Source of the DNA: Myxococcales bacterium
GTDB lineage: Bacteria > Myxococcota_A > Polyangia > Palsa-1104 > JAEUJZ01
DNA length: 64,000 nt
NCBI GenBank assembly: GCA_016794465.1
Contig: JAEUKA010000102.1
Location: 1-64,000, forward strand
Direction: 5' to 3'
Of this stretch, positions 8,407 to 19,263 are shown in pieces (the stretch's first letter is position 1; each line of letters starts with the position of its first letter). Under the pieces are notes generated by a model. That model saw only the letters and a program-made list of their open reading frames with translations, had not been told where the DNA came from and did not search any database. The position numbers and the translations under genes were made by a program.

Positions 8407-10020
8407 ATGACTGAGCTAGCGTTTGATTACCTGATCATTGGCTCGGGTTTTGGTGGCAGCGTGGCGGCCTGCCGGCTAAGCGAGAAGGGCTACCGCGTCG
8501 CCGTCATCGAGCAGGGCAAGCGCTTCCGCACCGAGGACTTTGCCCGCAGCACCTGGGAGCTGCGCAAGTACCTGTGGATGCCGAGCCTCGGTTGCCACGG
8601 CATCTTTGCGATGAGCGTCATGAAGGATCTGGTGGTCTTTCACGGCGCTGGCGTTGGTGGAGGCTCGCTGGTGTATGCCAACACCCACCTGGAGCCGCCC
8701 GAGAGCTTTTACCAAGACCCGAAGTGGGCGGACCTGTGCGACTGGAAGGCCGAGCTGGCACCGCACTATCGCGAAGCCAAGCGCATGCTCGGGTCGGTCG
8801 AGCCGCCGGAGTTCTACGAGTCGGACGAAGCGCTGCGGGATGTGCTTACCGACATGGGCACCGGGCATACGTTTAAGAAGCACACCGTCGGCGTCTATTT
8901 TGGTCCGCCGGGCAGTCCGCCGGGCACTTTGGGAGGCCAGCCGGCGAGCGATCCGTACTTTGGCGGCCAGGGACCGGCGCGGACCAGCTGCACCACCTGC
9001 GGCGCCTGCATGGTCGGCTGTCGCGTCGGGGCCAAGAACACGCTGGATAAGAACTACCTGTACTTTGCTGAGCAGCGGGGCACGCAGGTCTTGGCCGAGA
9101 CGCGGGTGGTGGCGGTGCGACCGCTTGGTGCGGCGGATGGCTCCGACGGCTATGAGGTGGAGACAGAGTGCTCGACCAGCCTGGGTGGACAGCCTCGGCA
9201 GCGGTTTACTGCCAAGAATGTGATCTTCTCGGCGGGGGTGATGGGGACGGTGAAGCTGCTGTTCCAGTGTCGCGATTCGGGGCAGCTGCCCAAGATCTCG
9301 GCGCAGCTTGGCAAGTACGTGCGCACCAACTCCGAGTCGATCACGGCGGTGGTCGCCCGAGGTCGAGATCTGTCGCGGGGCGTGGCCATCAGCTCTGGTG
9401 GCCACACGCCCGATGGCACCCACGTCGAGATCTATCGCTACGGCAAGAACGCCGACTCGATGGGCCTGCTGGGGACGGTGCACACGTCGGGCGGCAAGCT
9501 GCCCCGGCAGCTGTACTTCCTGGCGGCGGTGGCTCGCCATCCGCTGCAAGCGCTGCGCAACGCGGTGTGGCCGTTTGGGTGGTCGAAGTCGATGGCGGGT
9601 GTGCTGGCGATGCAGGCGGTCGATAACTCGATGGAGCTTACGTATAAGCGGCGCTGGTACTGGCCGTTTGGGAAGTCGATGAGCAGTGACTGGGGTGATC
9701 GTCCCAAGCCGCCGACGTTCTTGCCGCAAGCGCACGAGGTCACGGAGCGACTGGCGAAGCGACTCGATGCCGAGCCCGGCTCGGTGACCCCGGAAGTGCT
9801 GCTGGATACGACCACCACCGCCCACATCCTGGGTGGCTGTGCGATGGGCAAGAGTGCCGAGGATGGCGTCATCGACAAAGACTGCCGGGTGTTCGGATAT
9901 CAGGGTCTGTACGTCATTGATGGATCGATGATTGGGGCGAACTTGGGCGTCAATCCCTCGCTAACCATCACCGCGATGGCCGAGCGAGCGATGGCCCAGA
10001 TTCCGGTCCGCAACAGCTAG
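8407..10020 (+). CDS. GMC-family oxidoreductase, ChoD-like (cholesterol oxidase type)
   Basis: The 537-aa flavoprotein has an N-terminal FAD-binding Rossmann motif (DYLIIGSGFGGSVAACRLSEKG), a second GMC segment (HGAGVGGGSLVYANT) and the C-terminal GMC block LYVIDGSMIGANLGVNPSLTITAMAERAM. It is closest in pattern to actinobacterial ChoD-like enzymes. These share the unusual cluster CTTCGACMVGCRVGAKNTLDKNYL seen here at about residues 196-219, which resembles an iron-sulfur ligand set. There is no signal peptide, so it should be cytoplasmic. The start was set at the ATG 6 bases after GGAGGAA; the frame stays open upstream but without a better start. The true substrate may be a sterol or another alcohol. 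Confidence 0.87.
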   Translation: MTELAFDYLIIGSGFGGSVAACRLSEKGYRVAVIEQGKRFRTEDFARSTWELRKYLWMPSLGCHGIFAMSVMKDLVVFHGAGVGGGSLVYANTHLEPPESFYQDPKWADLCDWKAELAPHYREAKRMLGSVEPPEFYESDEALRDVLTDMGTGHTFKKHTVGVYFGPPGSPPGTLGGQPASDPYFGGQGPARTSCTTCGACMVGCRVGAKNTLDKNYLYFAEQRGTQVLAETRVVAVRPLGAADGSDGYEVETECSTSLGGQPRQRFTAKNVIFSAGVMGTVKLLFQCRDSGQLPKISAQLGKYVRTNSESITAVVARGRDLSRGVAISSGGHTPDGTHVEIYRYGKNADSMGLLGTVHTSGGKLPRQLYFLAAVARHPLQALRNAVWPFGWSKSMAGVLAMQAVDNSMELTYKRRWYWPFGKSMSSDWGDRPKPPTFLPQAHEVTERLAKRLDAEPGSVTPEVLLDTTTTAHILGGCAMGKSAEDGVIDKDCRVFGYQGLYVIDGSMIGANLGVNPSLTITAMAERAMAQIPVRNS

Positions 10021-10087
10021 CAGCGAAGACTGCCCCAATCTGACAAGATCGAATTCCAACCCGCTGGCCGGGGTGCAGGAGCCGTGC

Positions 10088-11068
10088 ATGGATCTATCAT
10101 TTCTAGCGCACACGCTGTTGTTGGTAGGCCTGTTGGGGGCGGGCTGTGCATCCCCTCTTCTGAGCCTGGTTGGTGAGAACCGCTTGCCGGAAGCCTGGCG
10201 AGCCGCCTGCGAGCTGCGGAGTGACGCCGCCAGGGACCAGCGGCGCGGCTCTGGTCAAGACTCCGATGGACTGGAGGCAAACGAGCGGGCGGCGATCCGC
10301 CAAGCGGTGATGTCACAAACCCGGGGAACCTTTGTCGCCAGGGCGCTGTCTCGCGAGGCGCTGCACCGACGGTTGGGGGGGCCGGTGTTTGCCACAGATC
10401 TGCTGCTCTTGACGACGCACTCCGAGCTGACTTCCTACCCAGGAAGCGGAGTGACTGTGACGCCGAGGTTCGTTGTGCGTGGTCGCTTGTTGATGGGTCA
10501 GACTGCTGGAACGGACGCTTGGAAGCTGGCCGGAATCGAGCAGCCCACAGAGGGATATGGTCCGAGTCTGAAGCCCTTCAACAAGCTGGGAGCCGTCGCC
10601 GATCTGTTCATTGCCGGCGTCACCTTGGGGATGATGGATGTCAACCTGCGCGGTCAGAAGAACATCGTCGAACCCGGCAAGCCAGGCACCCCAGGAACCG
10701 GTACAGATCTCCAGCAGCAAGCACTGTTTCAGCTAGGGAATGCCGAGAGCGCGACCAAGAACTACGAGCGACTCTATGGTGGAGGGGGTCCGGGCAGCCT
10801 CGTCGAGCCGTATGACGTGATCTACCTTGTCCATGAGCAGCGCGAGCGCTCCATTCCGCACCAAGATGCTCTGTCCCTGGACGCGACTCCGACCGAGCCG
10901 GCGCAGGACTCCCTGATTCTGCGGCTGCGACACACTGCGGATCGTGTCTCGAACGCGTGGTGCAACTTTGAATATGATCTGGTGGTGCCGCTACCTGCCG
11001 GAGACGACTTGGCCTCGCGCATCAACTCGCTCTTTGCGAAGGGTCCGATCGCAGTGGGGGCGCGATGA
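10088..11068 (+). CDS. Putative lipoprotein
   Basis: The 326-aa product has the lipobox signal HTLLLVGLLGAGC directly after its start, so it should be lipid-anchored. The ATG at 10088 follows AGGAG by five bases, which favours it over the in-frame GTG at 10073. The mature protein has no recognised domain. A hydrophobic, glycine-containing stretch (LGAVADLFIAGVTLGMMDVNLRGQK) lies near the middle, and a Gly/Pro-rich segment (PGKPGTPGTGTDLQQQ) follows. Its stop overlaps the start of the next lipoprotein gene by the four bases ATGA, so the two are translationally coupled. Function unknown. Confidence 0.75.
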   Translation: MDLSFLAHTLLLVGLLGAGCASPLLSLVGENRLPEAWRAACELRSDAARDQRRGSGQDSDGLEANERAAIRQAVMSQTRGTFVARALSREALHRRLGGPVFATDLLLLTTHSELTSYPGSGVTVTPRFVVRGRLLMGQTAGTDAWKLAGIEQPTEGYGPSLKPFNKLGAVADLFIAGVTLGMMDVNLRGQKNIVEPGKPGTPGTGTDLQQQALFQLGNAESATKNYERLYGGGGPGSLVEPYDVIYLVHEQRERSIPHQDALSLDATPTEPAQDSLILRLRHTADRVSNAWCNFEYDLVVPLPAGDDLASRINSLFAKGPIAVGAR

Positions 11069-11853
11069 CTCGATTCGGTGCCGGTGTCCTCTTCTTCCTT
11101 GCGGGATGCTGGTCGTACCCTGCTCCGCGTCCCGGTCCGCCCGCTCCCCAGCTTGATACCCCGAGAGCGCTGTGCTCGACCATTGTGCTGCGGCGAAAAG
11201 ACGACTCGACGTATTGGGATCATCGAGAGCTAGTGGACGCCTATGCCGGGTTCCACAAGATGATTCCGCTGTCCGTGGAAGCCGAGCTGGTTCCTTCGCA
11301 GCAGATGGAAAAGCAGGGCTACAAGCCGCTGCTGGGCGAGGTGCTGCTGCTCAAGCTGCGGAGTACGGCAGTCGGTCCGCAGGCCGGTGCGATCGGCAAG
11401 ATCTCTTGGCGTCCCTTCCTGATCCATGACGGGACTCGCTATGAGCCGGCGATTCGCAGAGAGGGAAAGCAGATCCTGCCCAGTGGGAATCATGATCTTG
11501 CGCGGGCTCTGTTTGCCAAGACAGAGCCGAAGCCACTCGGTCCCGATGCGGCAGAGCGCGCGAAGCACTCGACAGAAAATGGCACGCTACGTCGCGATGG
11601 AACAAGGCAGCACGCCTATGATGCCAAGTGCGTGGCACAAGACACGCAGGGCAGCTGCCAGGCACTGGTTCCGGTCGCACGAATCAGTCCCGGTTGGGGC
11701 CCGGATGTCCTGGGTCTAGAGATCGAGTTTACGATTGGGGATCGCTACGATCACTGCATCCTCACCGACCGGCGGACCATCGAGCTACCGACTGCCGCGA
11801 GCCTAGAAGAGCAGCTGCAAGAGCTGTTTCGCAAGGGCCCCTTCCGCCTGTGA
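11065..11853 (+). CDS. Putative lipoprotein, coupled to the upstream gene
   Basis: The 262-aa protein starts within the stop codon of the preceding lipoprotein gene (ATGA overlap). Its short signal GAGVLFFLAGC is followed by a proline-rich tether (PAPRPGPPAPQ). The rest is a globular extracytoplasmic domain without a family I recognise. It ends in ASLEEQLQELFRKGPFRL, which resembles the C-terminus of the preceding protein (DDLASRINSLFAKGPIAV). The shared 'LF.KGP' ending and tandem arrangement suggest the two genes may be distant paralogues. Confidence 0.75.
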   Translation: MTRFGAGVLFFLAGCWSYPAPRPGPPAPQLDTPRALCSTIVLRRKDDSTYWDHRELVDAYAGFHKMIPLSVEAELVPSQQMEKQGYKPLLGEVLLLKLRSTAVGPQAGAIGKISWRPFLIHDGTRYEPAIRREGKQILPSGNHDLARALFAKTEPKPLGPDAAERAKHSTENGTLRRDGTRQHAYDAKCVAQDTQGSCQALVPVARISPGWGPDVLGLEIEFTIGDRYDHCILTDRRTIELPTAASLEEQLQELFRKGPFRL

Positions 11854-11896
11854 AGGTGATTGCCTTGGGCCAGCTGGTTCGCGGTAGGATCGATAC

Positions 11897-12385
11897 ATGG
11901 ATCTTTCATCGGCCATCGCGACCTACTTTTCCGGAGAGAAGAACGGCGGACTGATTCTGGTGCTGGTGGGTGTCTGTGGGGCAGGCATTGCGGCAGTGCT
12001 ATCCCCGAGCCGCTACGAGCTGCGCGCGTTCAGTACGACGCTGGGAATCTTGGCGCTGCTGCTCTGTGCACTGGGATTGGGGCTGTACCTAAAGACCGAT
12101 GCGCAGGTGAGCGCGCTCCACAGCAGTCTCGCCAGCGGCGGTCTGGTCGCAGAGGTGTCCCGCATGGCGCGGGTGCAGCAGACCTTTGTGATCATCGAGT
12201 ATGTGTGGCTGGTCTTGATTGCGGGCAGCGCGCTGACGGCTGTGACTTGCAAACACCATGCGATCCTGGGACAGATTGCGCTGGCGTTCCTGCTCTGTCT
12301 GGCTACGCTGCTCAGCTTTGACATCATTGCTGAGCGACGAGGTGCGCAGTACTACGCCGCCCTGCGCGCCACCGCTGCCAGATAG
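11897..12385 (+). CDS. Small membrane protein with four transmembrane segments
   Basis: The 162-aa product has four predicted hydrophobic helices: LILVLVGVCGAGIAAVL, LGILALLLCALGLGLYL, FVIIEYVWLVLIAGSALTAV and ILGQIALAFLLCLATLLSF. Between helices two and three is a soluble loop (KTDAQVSALHSSLASGGLVAEVSRMARVQ). No motif identifies a function. It is the third gene of the plus-strand series that begins with the two lipoproteins, 43 bp after the second, and may form an envelope unit with them. Confidence 0.7.
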   Translation: MDLSSAIATYFSGEKNGGLILVLVGVCGAGIAAVLSPSRYELRAFSTTLGILALLLCALGLGLYLKTDAQVSALHSSLASGGLVAEVSRMARVQQTFVIIEYVWLVLIAGSALTAVTCKHHAILGQIALAFLLCLATLLSFDIIAERRGAQYYAALRATAAR

Positions 12386-12432
12386 CCCCACGGCAGTGAT
12401 GCGCGCCGGCGGCTGCCGCCCTGATTCCGCCG

Positions 12433-13611
12433 TTACTTCGCGTTGTCCGAGCAGATGTAGCTGGTGCCCGTGGAGTAGTTGCAGTTGGCGTCGTTGAACG
12501 TGAAGTTGCCGTTGGCATCGGGCCCGCCCAAGCTCAGCCAGCAGCCGGCGGTGTAGTCGCCGTTCGGCTCGCTGAACGCGGTGTCGCGCGCCCACCAGGC
12601 GCCCTTGTCGGTGGCCACCCAGTTCTTGCCGCAGGTGGCATCCTTGGAGTTCATTGCGCAGCCGGTGTAGTTGCCGCCGCCGACCAGTCCGTACACGCCC
12701 GGCAGGACCTGGAAGCTGCCCGCACCGTACTTGTTGTACATCATCGTCAGGTGGCCCTTGGTGCGCGGGATGACCAGCTTCAGACCGAGCCCATCGCAAG
12801 TGGTGGGTTTGTCGAAGCGGTCGGTGCTGATGCCGCCCGTGACCGGGTACATCGTGTAGCCGCCGCCGTCCGTGGTCATGTCACAGAAGACCATGAGGGC
12901 CGCCTTGGGTCCGGCGCCATCGGGGTCGATCGTGTACATGCCGTCTTTGGCAGACTGGTTGGCCGCCAAGATGGCCTTGCAGGTCGTCGGGACCGCGCAC
13001 GTCACCATGACGCTGCTCACATCGCCGCTGGTGATCGTGCCAGTGCCGGAAGCGACGGTGCAGATCTGGTTGGCCGGGTGGGTCTTGACCGTGACCGCAT
13101 AGGTGGCATCGACCGCAACCGGAGTCGGGAACTGGAACGCGCCGTCCGAGCTAAGCTGCAGGTCATCCCCGGCATTGTTCTGAAGCACGACGCTGCCGCT
13201 GAGTCCCGCGATGGTGCCGCCGACCTTGAAGGCATTGGTGTTGCACGCGACGAGCACGTTGGTCACGTTCGCGGTGCCCATCTTGCCCGAGCCATTCATC
13301 ACCGTGCAGGTCTGAGCCGGCGACATCGGCTGCGACTTGACAGTGACCGCGTAGTTGGCGCCCGTCGCGACCTTGCTCTGGAAGGTGAACGGACCGAACG
13401 CAGTCACCGGCAGATCGTCCGCGCCGTTGAGCTGCATCACCAGGCCACTGCCGGTCAGGCTGGTCACGTTGCCACCCACGGTGAACGAGCCAACGGCCAT
13501 GTCGACGGCGGTCGGGTCCGTTCCGTTGGTGGATGCTGGTCCACAGGCAGCGAACAGGCCCGTACTGATCGTTCCCACAGCGATAAGCGACAGAGCAATC
13601 TTATGGTTCAT
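12433..13611 (-). CDS. Lipoprotein with two Ig-like repeats and a fibrinogen-like domain
   Basis: The 392-aa protein starts at the ATG that follows GAGG. It has a lipoprotein signal (ALSLIAVGTISTGLFAAC). Two tandem repeats of about 75 aa follow, each with the pattern FxVGGxxxxLxGSxxVxQxNxxDDLxxxxxGxFxF ... YAVTVKxxPxxxxCTVxxGxGxxxxxxVxxVxVxC, common in secreted bacterial proteins. From about residue 235 the sequence CKAILAANQSAKDGMYTIDPDG ... VFCDMTTDGGGYTM matches the start of a fibrinogen C-terminal-like domain. The remainder is rich in Cys, Trp and Gly, as expected for that fold. It is probably a surface-exposed recognition protein. Confidence 0.82.
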   Translation of the reverse strand: MNHKIALSLIAVGTISTGLFAACGPASTNGTDPTAVDMAVGSFTVGGNVTSLTGSGLVMQLNGADDLPVTAFGPFTFQSKVATGANYAVTVKSQPMSPAQTCTVMNGSGKMGTANVTNVLVACNTNAFKVGGTIAGLSGSVVLQNNAGDDLQLSSDGAFQFPTPVAVDATYAVTVKTHPANQICTVASGTGTITSGDVSSVMVTCAVPTTCKAILAANQSAKDGMYTIDPDGAGPKAALMVFCDMTTDGGGYTMYPVTGGISTDRFDKPTTCDGLGLKLVIPRTKGHLTMMYNKYGAGSFQVLPGVYGLVGGGNYTGCAMNSKDATCGKNWVATDKGAWWARDTAFSEPNGDYTAGCWLSLGGPDANGNFTFNDANCNYSTGTSYICSDNAK

Positions 13612-13807
13612 ATCTAACCTCGTGATTCCGATTCGACTTCGCCAGATGACACCTGCGCCGCTGTCAGTCCTGCCGAGGCGACGCACGTAAGGTTCACGCA
13701 GGGGGATACCACGCGCTCTGGCTGCGAAAGGCCCCCCTCTCGCAAGCCATCATATCACTGGATGGGACACCGCAGGGATCACCTGGGCTCTGGGAGTCTG
13801 GACACAG

Positions 13808-13875
13808 AGGAAGCGGACAGGGGGAGCGGGCTGTAGGAAGCGGAGAGGAGGAAGCGGACAGGAGGAAGCGGGCGG

Positions 13876-13876
<1 letters not shown>
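13808..13876. repeat. Five tandem 14-bp purine-rich units
   Basis: Copies of AGGAAGCGGACAGG lie at 13808-13821, 13835-13848 (one base changed), 13849-13862 and 13863-13876 (diverged end), with a shorter degenerate unit at 13822-13834. The array abuts the stop codon of the minus-strand LarA-like gene. In its transcript it reads as a pyrimidine-rich repeat directly after the stop. Confidence 0.75.
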
Positions 13877-15477
<1,601 letters not shown>

Positions 15478-15703
15478 GGAAGCGCAAGCTATCGCAGTTT
15501 TTCCCCCACCTGACAAGATGCTTCACCCCCTGCGGGCCTACAGGTAGCTTGGCCAGCTGTGGAGTCTGCGCGAGGGGCTCTTTGTCATGACAAGATGACC
15601 AGCGCGCTTGAGTCGGGTCGGCAGGCAAGGGCCGTACGCCTCACCAGGCCCACTGCCACTCTGCCCGCTTCCGTGGCGTCTGATAAAGTGACGCTAGGTG
15701 ACG

Positions 15704-18313
15704 ATGAGCGACCAAGATGAATCGGTGCGTGGGGGTGGGGGCCGCCGCTGGCTGTATGGGCTGCTGGCGGTGGCGGGGGTGACGGTGCTGGGCTTCCAGG
15801 GCTACCGGGCGGTGCAGACCGAGAAGCGCGAGGAGGCGGAGCGGCGGCATCAGCGGGCCGTCGGCGAGCACTTCTCCACCATCAAGGTGGCGCTGGGGCG
15901 GGGGGATACGACCTCGGCGCTGTGGTGGCTGGACAAGGCCTATCAGTCGGGGCACAGCGATGACCGGATGCGCTTTCTGCTGCCCCACCTGACCGTCAAG
16001 CTGCAGCAGACGCAGGCGATCTTGCCCCACGACGGCGAGGTGACGGCGGTGAGCTTCGTGCAAGGCGGCACGCGGGCACTGACGGCCAGTGCCGATGGGG
16101 TGGCGCGGCTGTGGTCGCTGCCCGATGGCAAGCTCTTGCGCAAGCTGGCCAAGATCGAGGGGGTGCTGGTCGGGGCCTGGCAGTCGCAAGGGGGCGAGCG
16201 GCTGCTGACGCTCGATCAGGAAGGGGTGGCGCGGCTGTACGACCAGGCCCAAGAGACGCCGCTTATGCAGCTTGGAGACGCGGGAGGGCCGCCGGGTCCG
16301 CTGACGCAGCTTACGCTGTCTCCCGATGGGCAGCTGGTGCTGGGGCTGGTCGCGGCGGAGTCGCAGCGGGGGGCGCGGCTGTGGAATGCGGTGACCGGGC
16401 AGCTTTTGGCCCGGCTCGATGGTCATGAAGCGCCGATTTACGCCGCCCTGCTGAGCCCGACGGGTCAGCGGGTGGTGACGGCGTCGCCGCAGCAGGTCAG
16501 GCTGTGGGACGCCAAGACCGGGACGCTGGTGGCGCAGCTAGCCGGCCACACCGATCAGATCCGTGACGTGGTGTTTTCGCCGGATGGTCGGCGGGTGGTG
16601 ACGAGCAGCTCGGACCGGACGGCGCGGCTGTGGGATGGCGAGACGGGGGCGCTGGTCGCGGTGCTGGAAGGGCACGATGGGACGGTGCACTCGGCGTCGT
16701 TTACGCTGGCCTCGGGGCGGGCGGTGATGACGGTGAGCGCGGACGGGACGGCGCGGCTGTGGGATGCCAAGACCGGCGAGTCGATGTTTGCCCCGGTGAG
16801 TCATCCGCGTCGCAGCCAGGTGCTGGCGATGACCAAGGACGGCGGGCGGATGGTGGTGCTGAGCGAAAACGGCATCCCCGAGCTGTGGGAGCGGATTCGT
16901 GGCCACATGCGGGCGCAGCTGATAGGTCACGTCGGGCCGGTGCTGGCGACTGCGTTTTCCCCGACGGGGCGGCGGATTGTGACGACAGGCTCTGATGGCA
17001 CGGTGCGGATCTGGGATGGTCACAGTGGACAGTCGCTGCTGGTCCTGCGCGGGCATCATCAGCGGGTCGCGAGCGTGACGTTTGGCCCCGATGGTCTGTA
17101 CGTGCTGACCGGGAGCCGGGATGGCTCGGCGCGGCTGTTCCGCAGTCAGATTCATGACCTGCCGCTGCCGCTGCCGGGTCACCTGAGCGAGGTGGTGTCG
17201 CTGGCGTTCTCCCAAGATGGGCAGCGCCTGCTGAGTGGCAGCCGCGATGGCACCGCTGCGGTGTGGGACCTAAAGACCGCCGAGCGAGTGGCCCAGCTGC
17301 CGAGTCGGGGCCTGGCGGAGGCGCGCTGGCTGACGACTCCGAGTGGCAAGAGCGAGCTATTGACCATCACGCCGGGCGGCATCGGTAGCACCGGACGGAT
17401 TCCCAGCGTGCTGCGCTACTTCGACGGAGGCAGCTATGCGGCGGGGCTGGTCCAGGGCGGTGACCTGTCGCTCGGGCAGATCTTGGCGGTGGCGAGCGAT
17501 GGCGAGCACCTGCTGACCCGGCTGGATGGCAAGAGCGTGGTCTGGCAGCGTCAGGACGGGGCGCCGCTGCCGAAGTCGCTGGGCGAGCTGCGCGGGACCT
17601 TGGAAGAGGCGACGGTGGCGGTGTTTGCGCCGGGTGGTCGCTGGCTGGCGACGGGCCACAAGCAGGGCGAGGTGTATCTGTATGACGTGAAGGCCGGTTT
17701 TTCGCCGCAGCCGCTGCCGGGACATCAAGGCGCGGTGCGGTCGCTGCAGTTTTCCCCGGATGGCAAGCGGCTGGCGAGCGGCTCGGCGGATGGCTCGGCG
17801 CGACTGTACGACCCGGACAAGAAGCAGGTGGTGGCGACGATGACCGGGCACAGCGGCGAGGTCCGTTCGGTGCTGTTTGGCGGCGATGGCTCGCGGCTGC
17901 TGGTGATTGACTCGGGGGAGCGGGCGTGGCTGCGCGATGGCCATGACGGTCGGCTGGTGGCGGCGATGGCCAAGCACTCCAGTCGCGAGTATGCGGCGAT
18001 TGCGATGAGCCCGGACGGCAGCCGGATTGCCTCGTGCGGGGATGAGCTGCGGATCTGGGATGGTCAGTACGGCGAGCAGCTGGCGCAGCTGGATGATCTG
18101 GGGCGGGCCGATGTGCTGTCAGCGTGTACGTTCAGTCCCGATGGCAAGCTGCTGGCGACCGGCAGTCAGCAAGGCCAGGTCCAGCTGCGCGATGTCCACC
18201 TAGAGACGCGGTCGTCGGCAGTGGTGCATCAAGAGCTGCTCGGCATCAGCGCTTTCAGCGATGCCGATGAGCGTCTCCGCAAGACGATGCTCCAGATGAT
18301 CGACCGCAAGTAA
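15704..18313 (+). CDS. Membrane-anchored WD40-repeat protein
   Basis: The 869-aa product has one N-terminal transmembrane helix (WLYGLLAVAGVTVLGFQGY) at about residues 14-34. A charged helical stretch follows, then roughly 14 WD40 repeats with the usual pattern GH...V....FSPDG..V.T.S.DG.ARLWD. These would form two beta-propellers. No kinase, protease or effector domain is attached, although such propellers in related bacteria are often fused to Hanks-type kinases. It probably acts as a periplasmic or cytoplasmic interaction scaffold, depending on orientation. The ATG at 15704 was preferred to the GTG at 15698 because TAGGTG then serves as ribosome binding site. Confidence 0.9.
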   Translation: MSDQDESVRGGGGRRWLYGLLAVAGVTVLGFQGYRAVQTEKREEAERRHQRAVGEHFSTIKVALGRGDTTSALWWLDKAYQSGHSDDRMRFLLPHLTVKLQQTQAILPHDGEVTAVSFVQGGTRALTASADGVARLWSLPDGKLLRKLAKIEGVLVGAWQSQGGERLLTLDQEGVARLYDQAQETPLMQLGDAGGPPGPLTQLTLSPDGQLVLGLVAAESQRGARLWNAVTGQLLARLDGHEAPIYAALLSPTGQRVVTASPQQVRLWDAKTGTLVAQLAGHTDQIRDVVFSPDGRRVVTSSSDRTARLWDGETGALVAVLEGHDGTVHSASFTLASGRAVMTVSADGTARLWDAKTGESMFAPVSHPRRSQVLAMTKDGGRMVVLSENGIPELWERIRGHMRAQLIGHVGPVLATAFSPTGRRIVTTGSDGTVRIWDGHSGQSLLVLRGHHQRVASVTFGPDGLYVLTGSRDGSARLFRSQIHDLPLPLPGHLSEVVSLAFSQDGQRLLSGSRDGTAAVWDLKTAERVAQLPSRGLAEARWLTTPSGKSELLTITPGGIGSTGRIPSVLRYFDGGSYAAGLVQGGDLSLGQILAVASDGEHLLTRLDGKSVVWQRQDGAPLPKSLGELRGTLEEATVAVFAPGGRWLATGHKQGEVYLYDVKAGFSPQPLPGHQGAVRSLQFSPDGKRLASGSADGSARLYDPDKKQVVATMTGHSGEVRSVLFGGDGSRLLVIDSGERAWLRDGHDGRLVAAMAKHSSREYAAIAMSPDGSRIASCGDELRIWDGQYGEQLAQLDDLGRADVLSACTFSPDGKLLATGSQQGQVQLRDVHLETRSSAVVHQELLGISAFSDADERLRKTMLQMIDRK

Positions 18314-18328
18314 CCCCGCCCAAGGCCG

Positions 18329-19246
18329 TCAGTTCTGACACTTGGTGGTGGCTGGGGTTGTTGTGGAGTATTCGGAGAAGCAGTCGGTGCTGGGCTGGCC
18401 GTTGATGGTGGTCGTGAGCGTGATCTGAAACGGAAACAGCGCGCTCGCCATGCGGCTCGGCTCGGCGTTGCCCAGGAAGTCGAGTGCCGGCTTGATGTTC
18501 GCGGGCAGGACAGAGGCGACCGTCTCTAGCAGCGGCGCTACCTTGGCGTTGAGCGGGGTCGCATTGAGAGGCAGTCGCGTGCTGCTCACGGGCGCACCTT
18601 CCGCTTGGGCCAGCGCGGTCTTCTGCCAGGCCGCACACACCTTGGCAGCGGTCGAGCAGTCGAGTCCAACCGGTCGCATCGGAGAGAGCAGAGCCTCTGC
18701 CTGGCTGCCTTTGAGGAGTCCCCAGCCATACAGCACCAGCTTGCTGTCCGGCGCGCCGTACGTTCCACCCAGCTCTCGCCCAACTGCGGTGATGAGCGGC
18801 CTGCGGATCTTGAAGCACGGCTCTCGGCTGTCGAGCGGCACGATCTCGAAGTTGTCGGGGCTCTGCAAGTTCAGCTCGCGTACGGTCGGTGCGCCAAGTC
18901 CGGTAGGACCCTGGACAGCGGTGCGGATGATCTTCCTCACGCAGCCGCCTCCAACGAGAGCGATGTCTACTGTGCCGGTGCGCTGGGATGATTCCTCGCT
19001 GGGGGGAACGTCGAAAGAGAGTCCGAAGTCAAAGCTCCCTTTCGCGTTGTAGGACTTGAGCTCGAACGTAAGCTCACTGCTGCTGCTGGCGCCTCGGGCC
19101 GGGCCATCCAGGGCGGCGTTTACATACACGGTTTCGATGTTGTCATCGAGGTTGGTGAGCCTGATCGTAAAGTGTGGCTTCTCGCTGCAGCTGCTCTGTA
19201 GGAGTCCTAGCAGGAGCACGCCGGAAGTGATGTACGCGGTCCTCAT
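18329..19246 (-). CDS. Putative lipoprotein partnered with a TPR membrane protein
   Basis: The 305-aa protein begins with a lipoprotein signal (ITSGVLLLGLLQSSC). The mature part includes a beta-rich segment at the start (FTIRLTNLDDNIETVYVNAALDG) and a conserved-looking middle (REPCFKIRRPLITAVGRELGGTYGAPDSKLVLYGWGLL) but no family I recognise. It lies 17 bp downstream of the TPR membrane protein at 19264-19917. The same gene pairing occurs again at 39161-40527, suggesting the two products work together at the envelope. Originally it was probably the third gene of an operon headed by the interrupted kinase. Confidence 0.75.
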   Translation of the reverse strand: MRTAYITSGVLLLGLLQSSCSEKPHFTIRLTNLDDNIETVYVNAALDGPARGASSSSELTFELKSYNAKGSFDFGLSFDVPPSEESSQRTGTVDIALVGGGCVRKIIRTAVQGPTGLGAPTVRELNLQSPDNFEIVPLDSREPCFKIRRPLITAVGRELGGTYGAPDSKLVLYGWGLLKGSQAEALLSPMRPVGLDCSTAAKVCAAWQKTALAQAEGAPVSSTRLPLNATPLNAKVAPLLETVASVLPANIKPALDFLGNAEPSRMASALFPFQITLTTTINGQPSTDCFSEYSTTTPATTKCQN

Positions 19247-19263
19247 GGTCCGACTCCCAATTC

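Noticed and set aside
8476..9825. A 449-codon minus-strand frame inside the oxidase gene
   Set aside because: Antisense shadow of a well-supported GMC enzyme; His/Arg/Leu-rich composition is typical of such shadows.
13355..13690. Plus-strand frames inside the fibrinogen-like lipoprotein gene
   Set aside because: They are antisense to a gene with a clear signal peptide, two repeats and a conserved C-terminal domain.
15511..15597. Repeated TGACAAGATG motif (15511-15520, 15588-15597) and a related TGACAAGATC near 10041
   Set aside because: Three short matches could be coincidence, and none aligns with a plausible -10/-35 arrangement. The second lies in a TTGTCATGACAA palindrome but no regulator is nearby.
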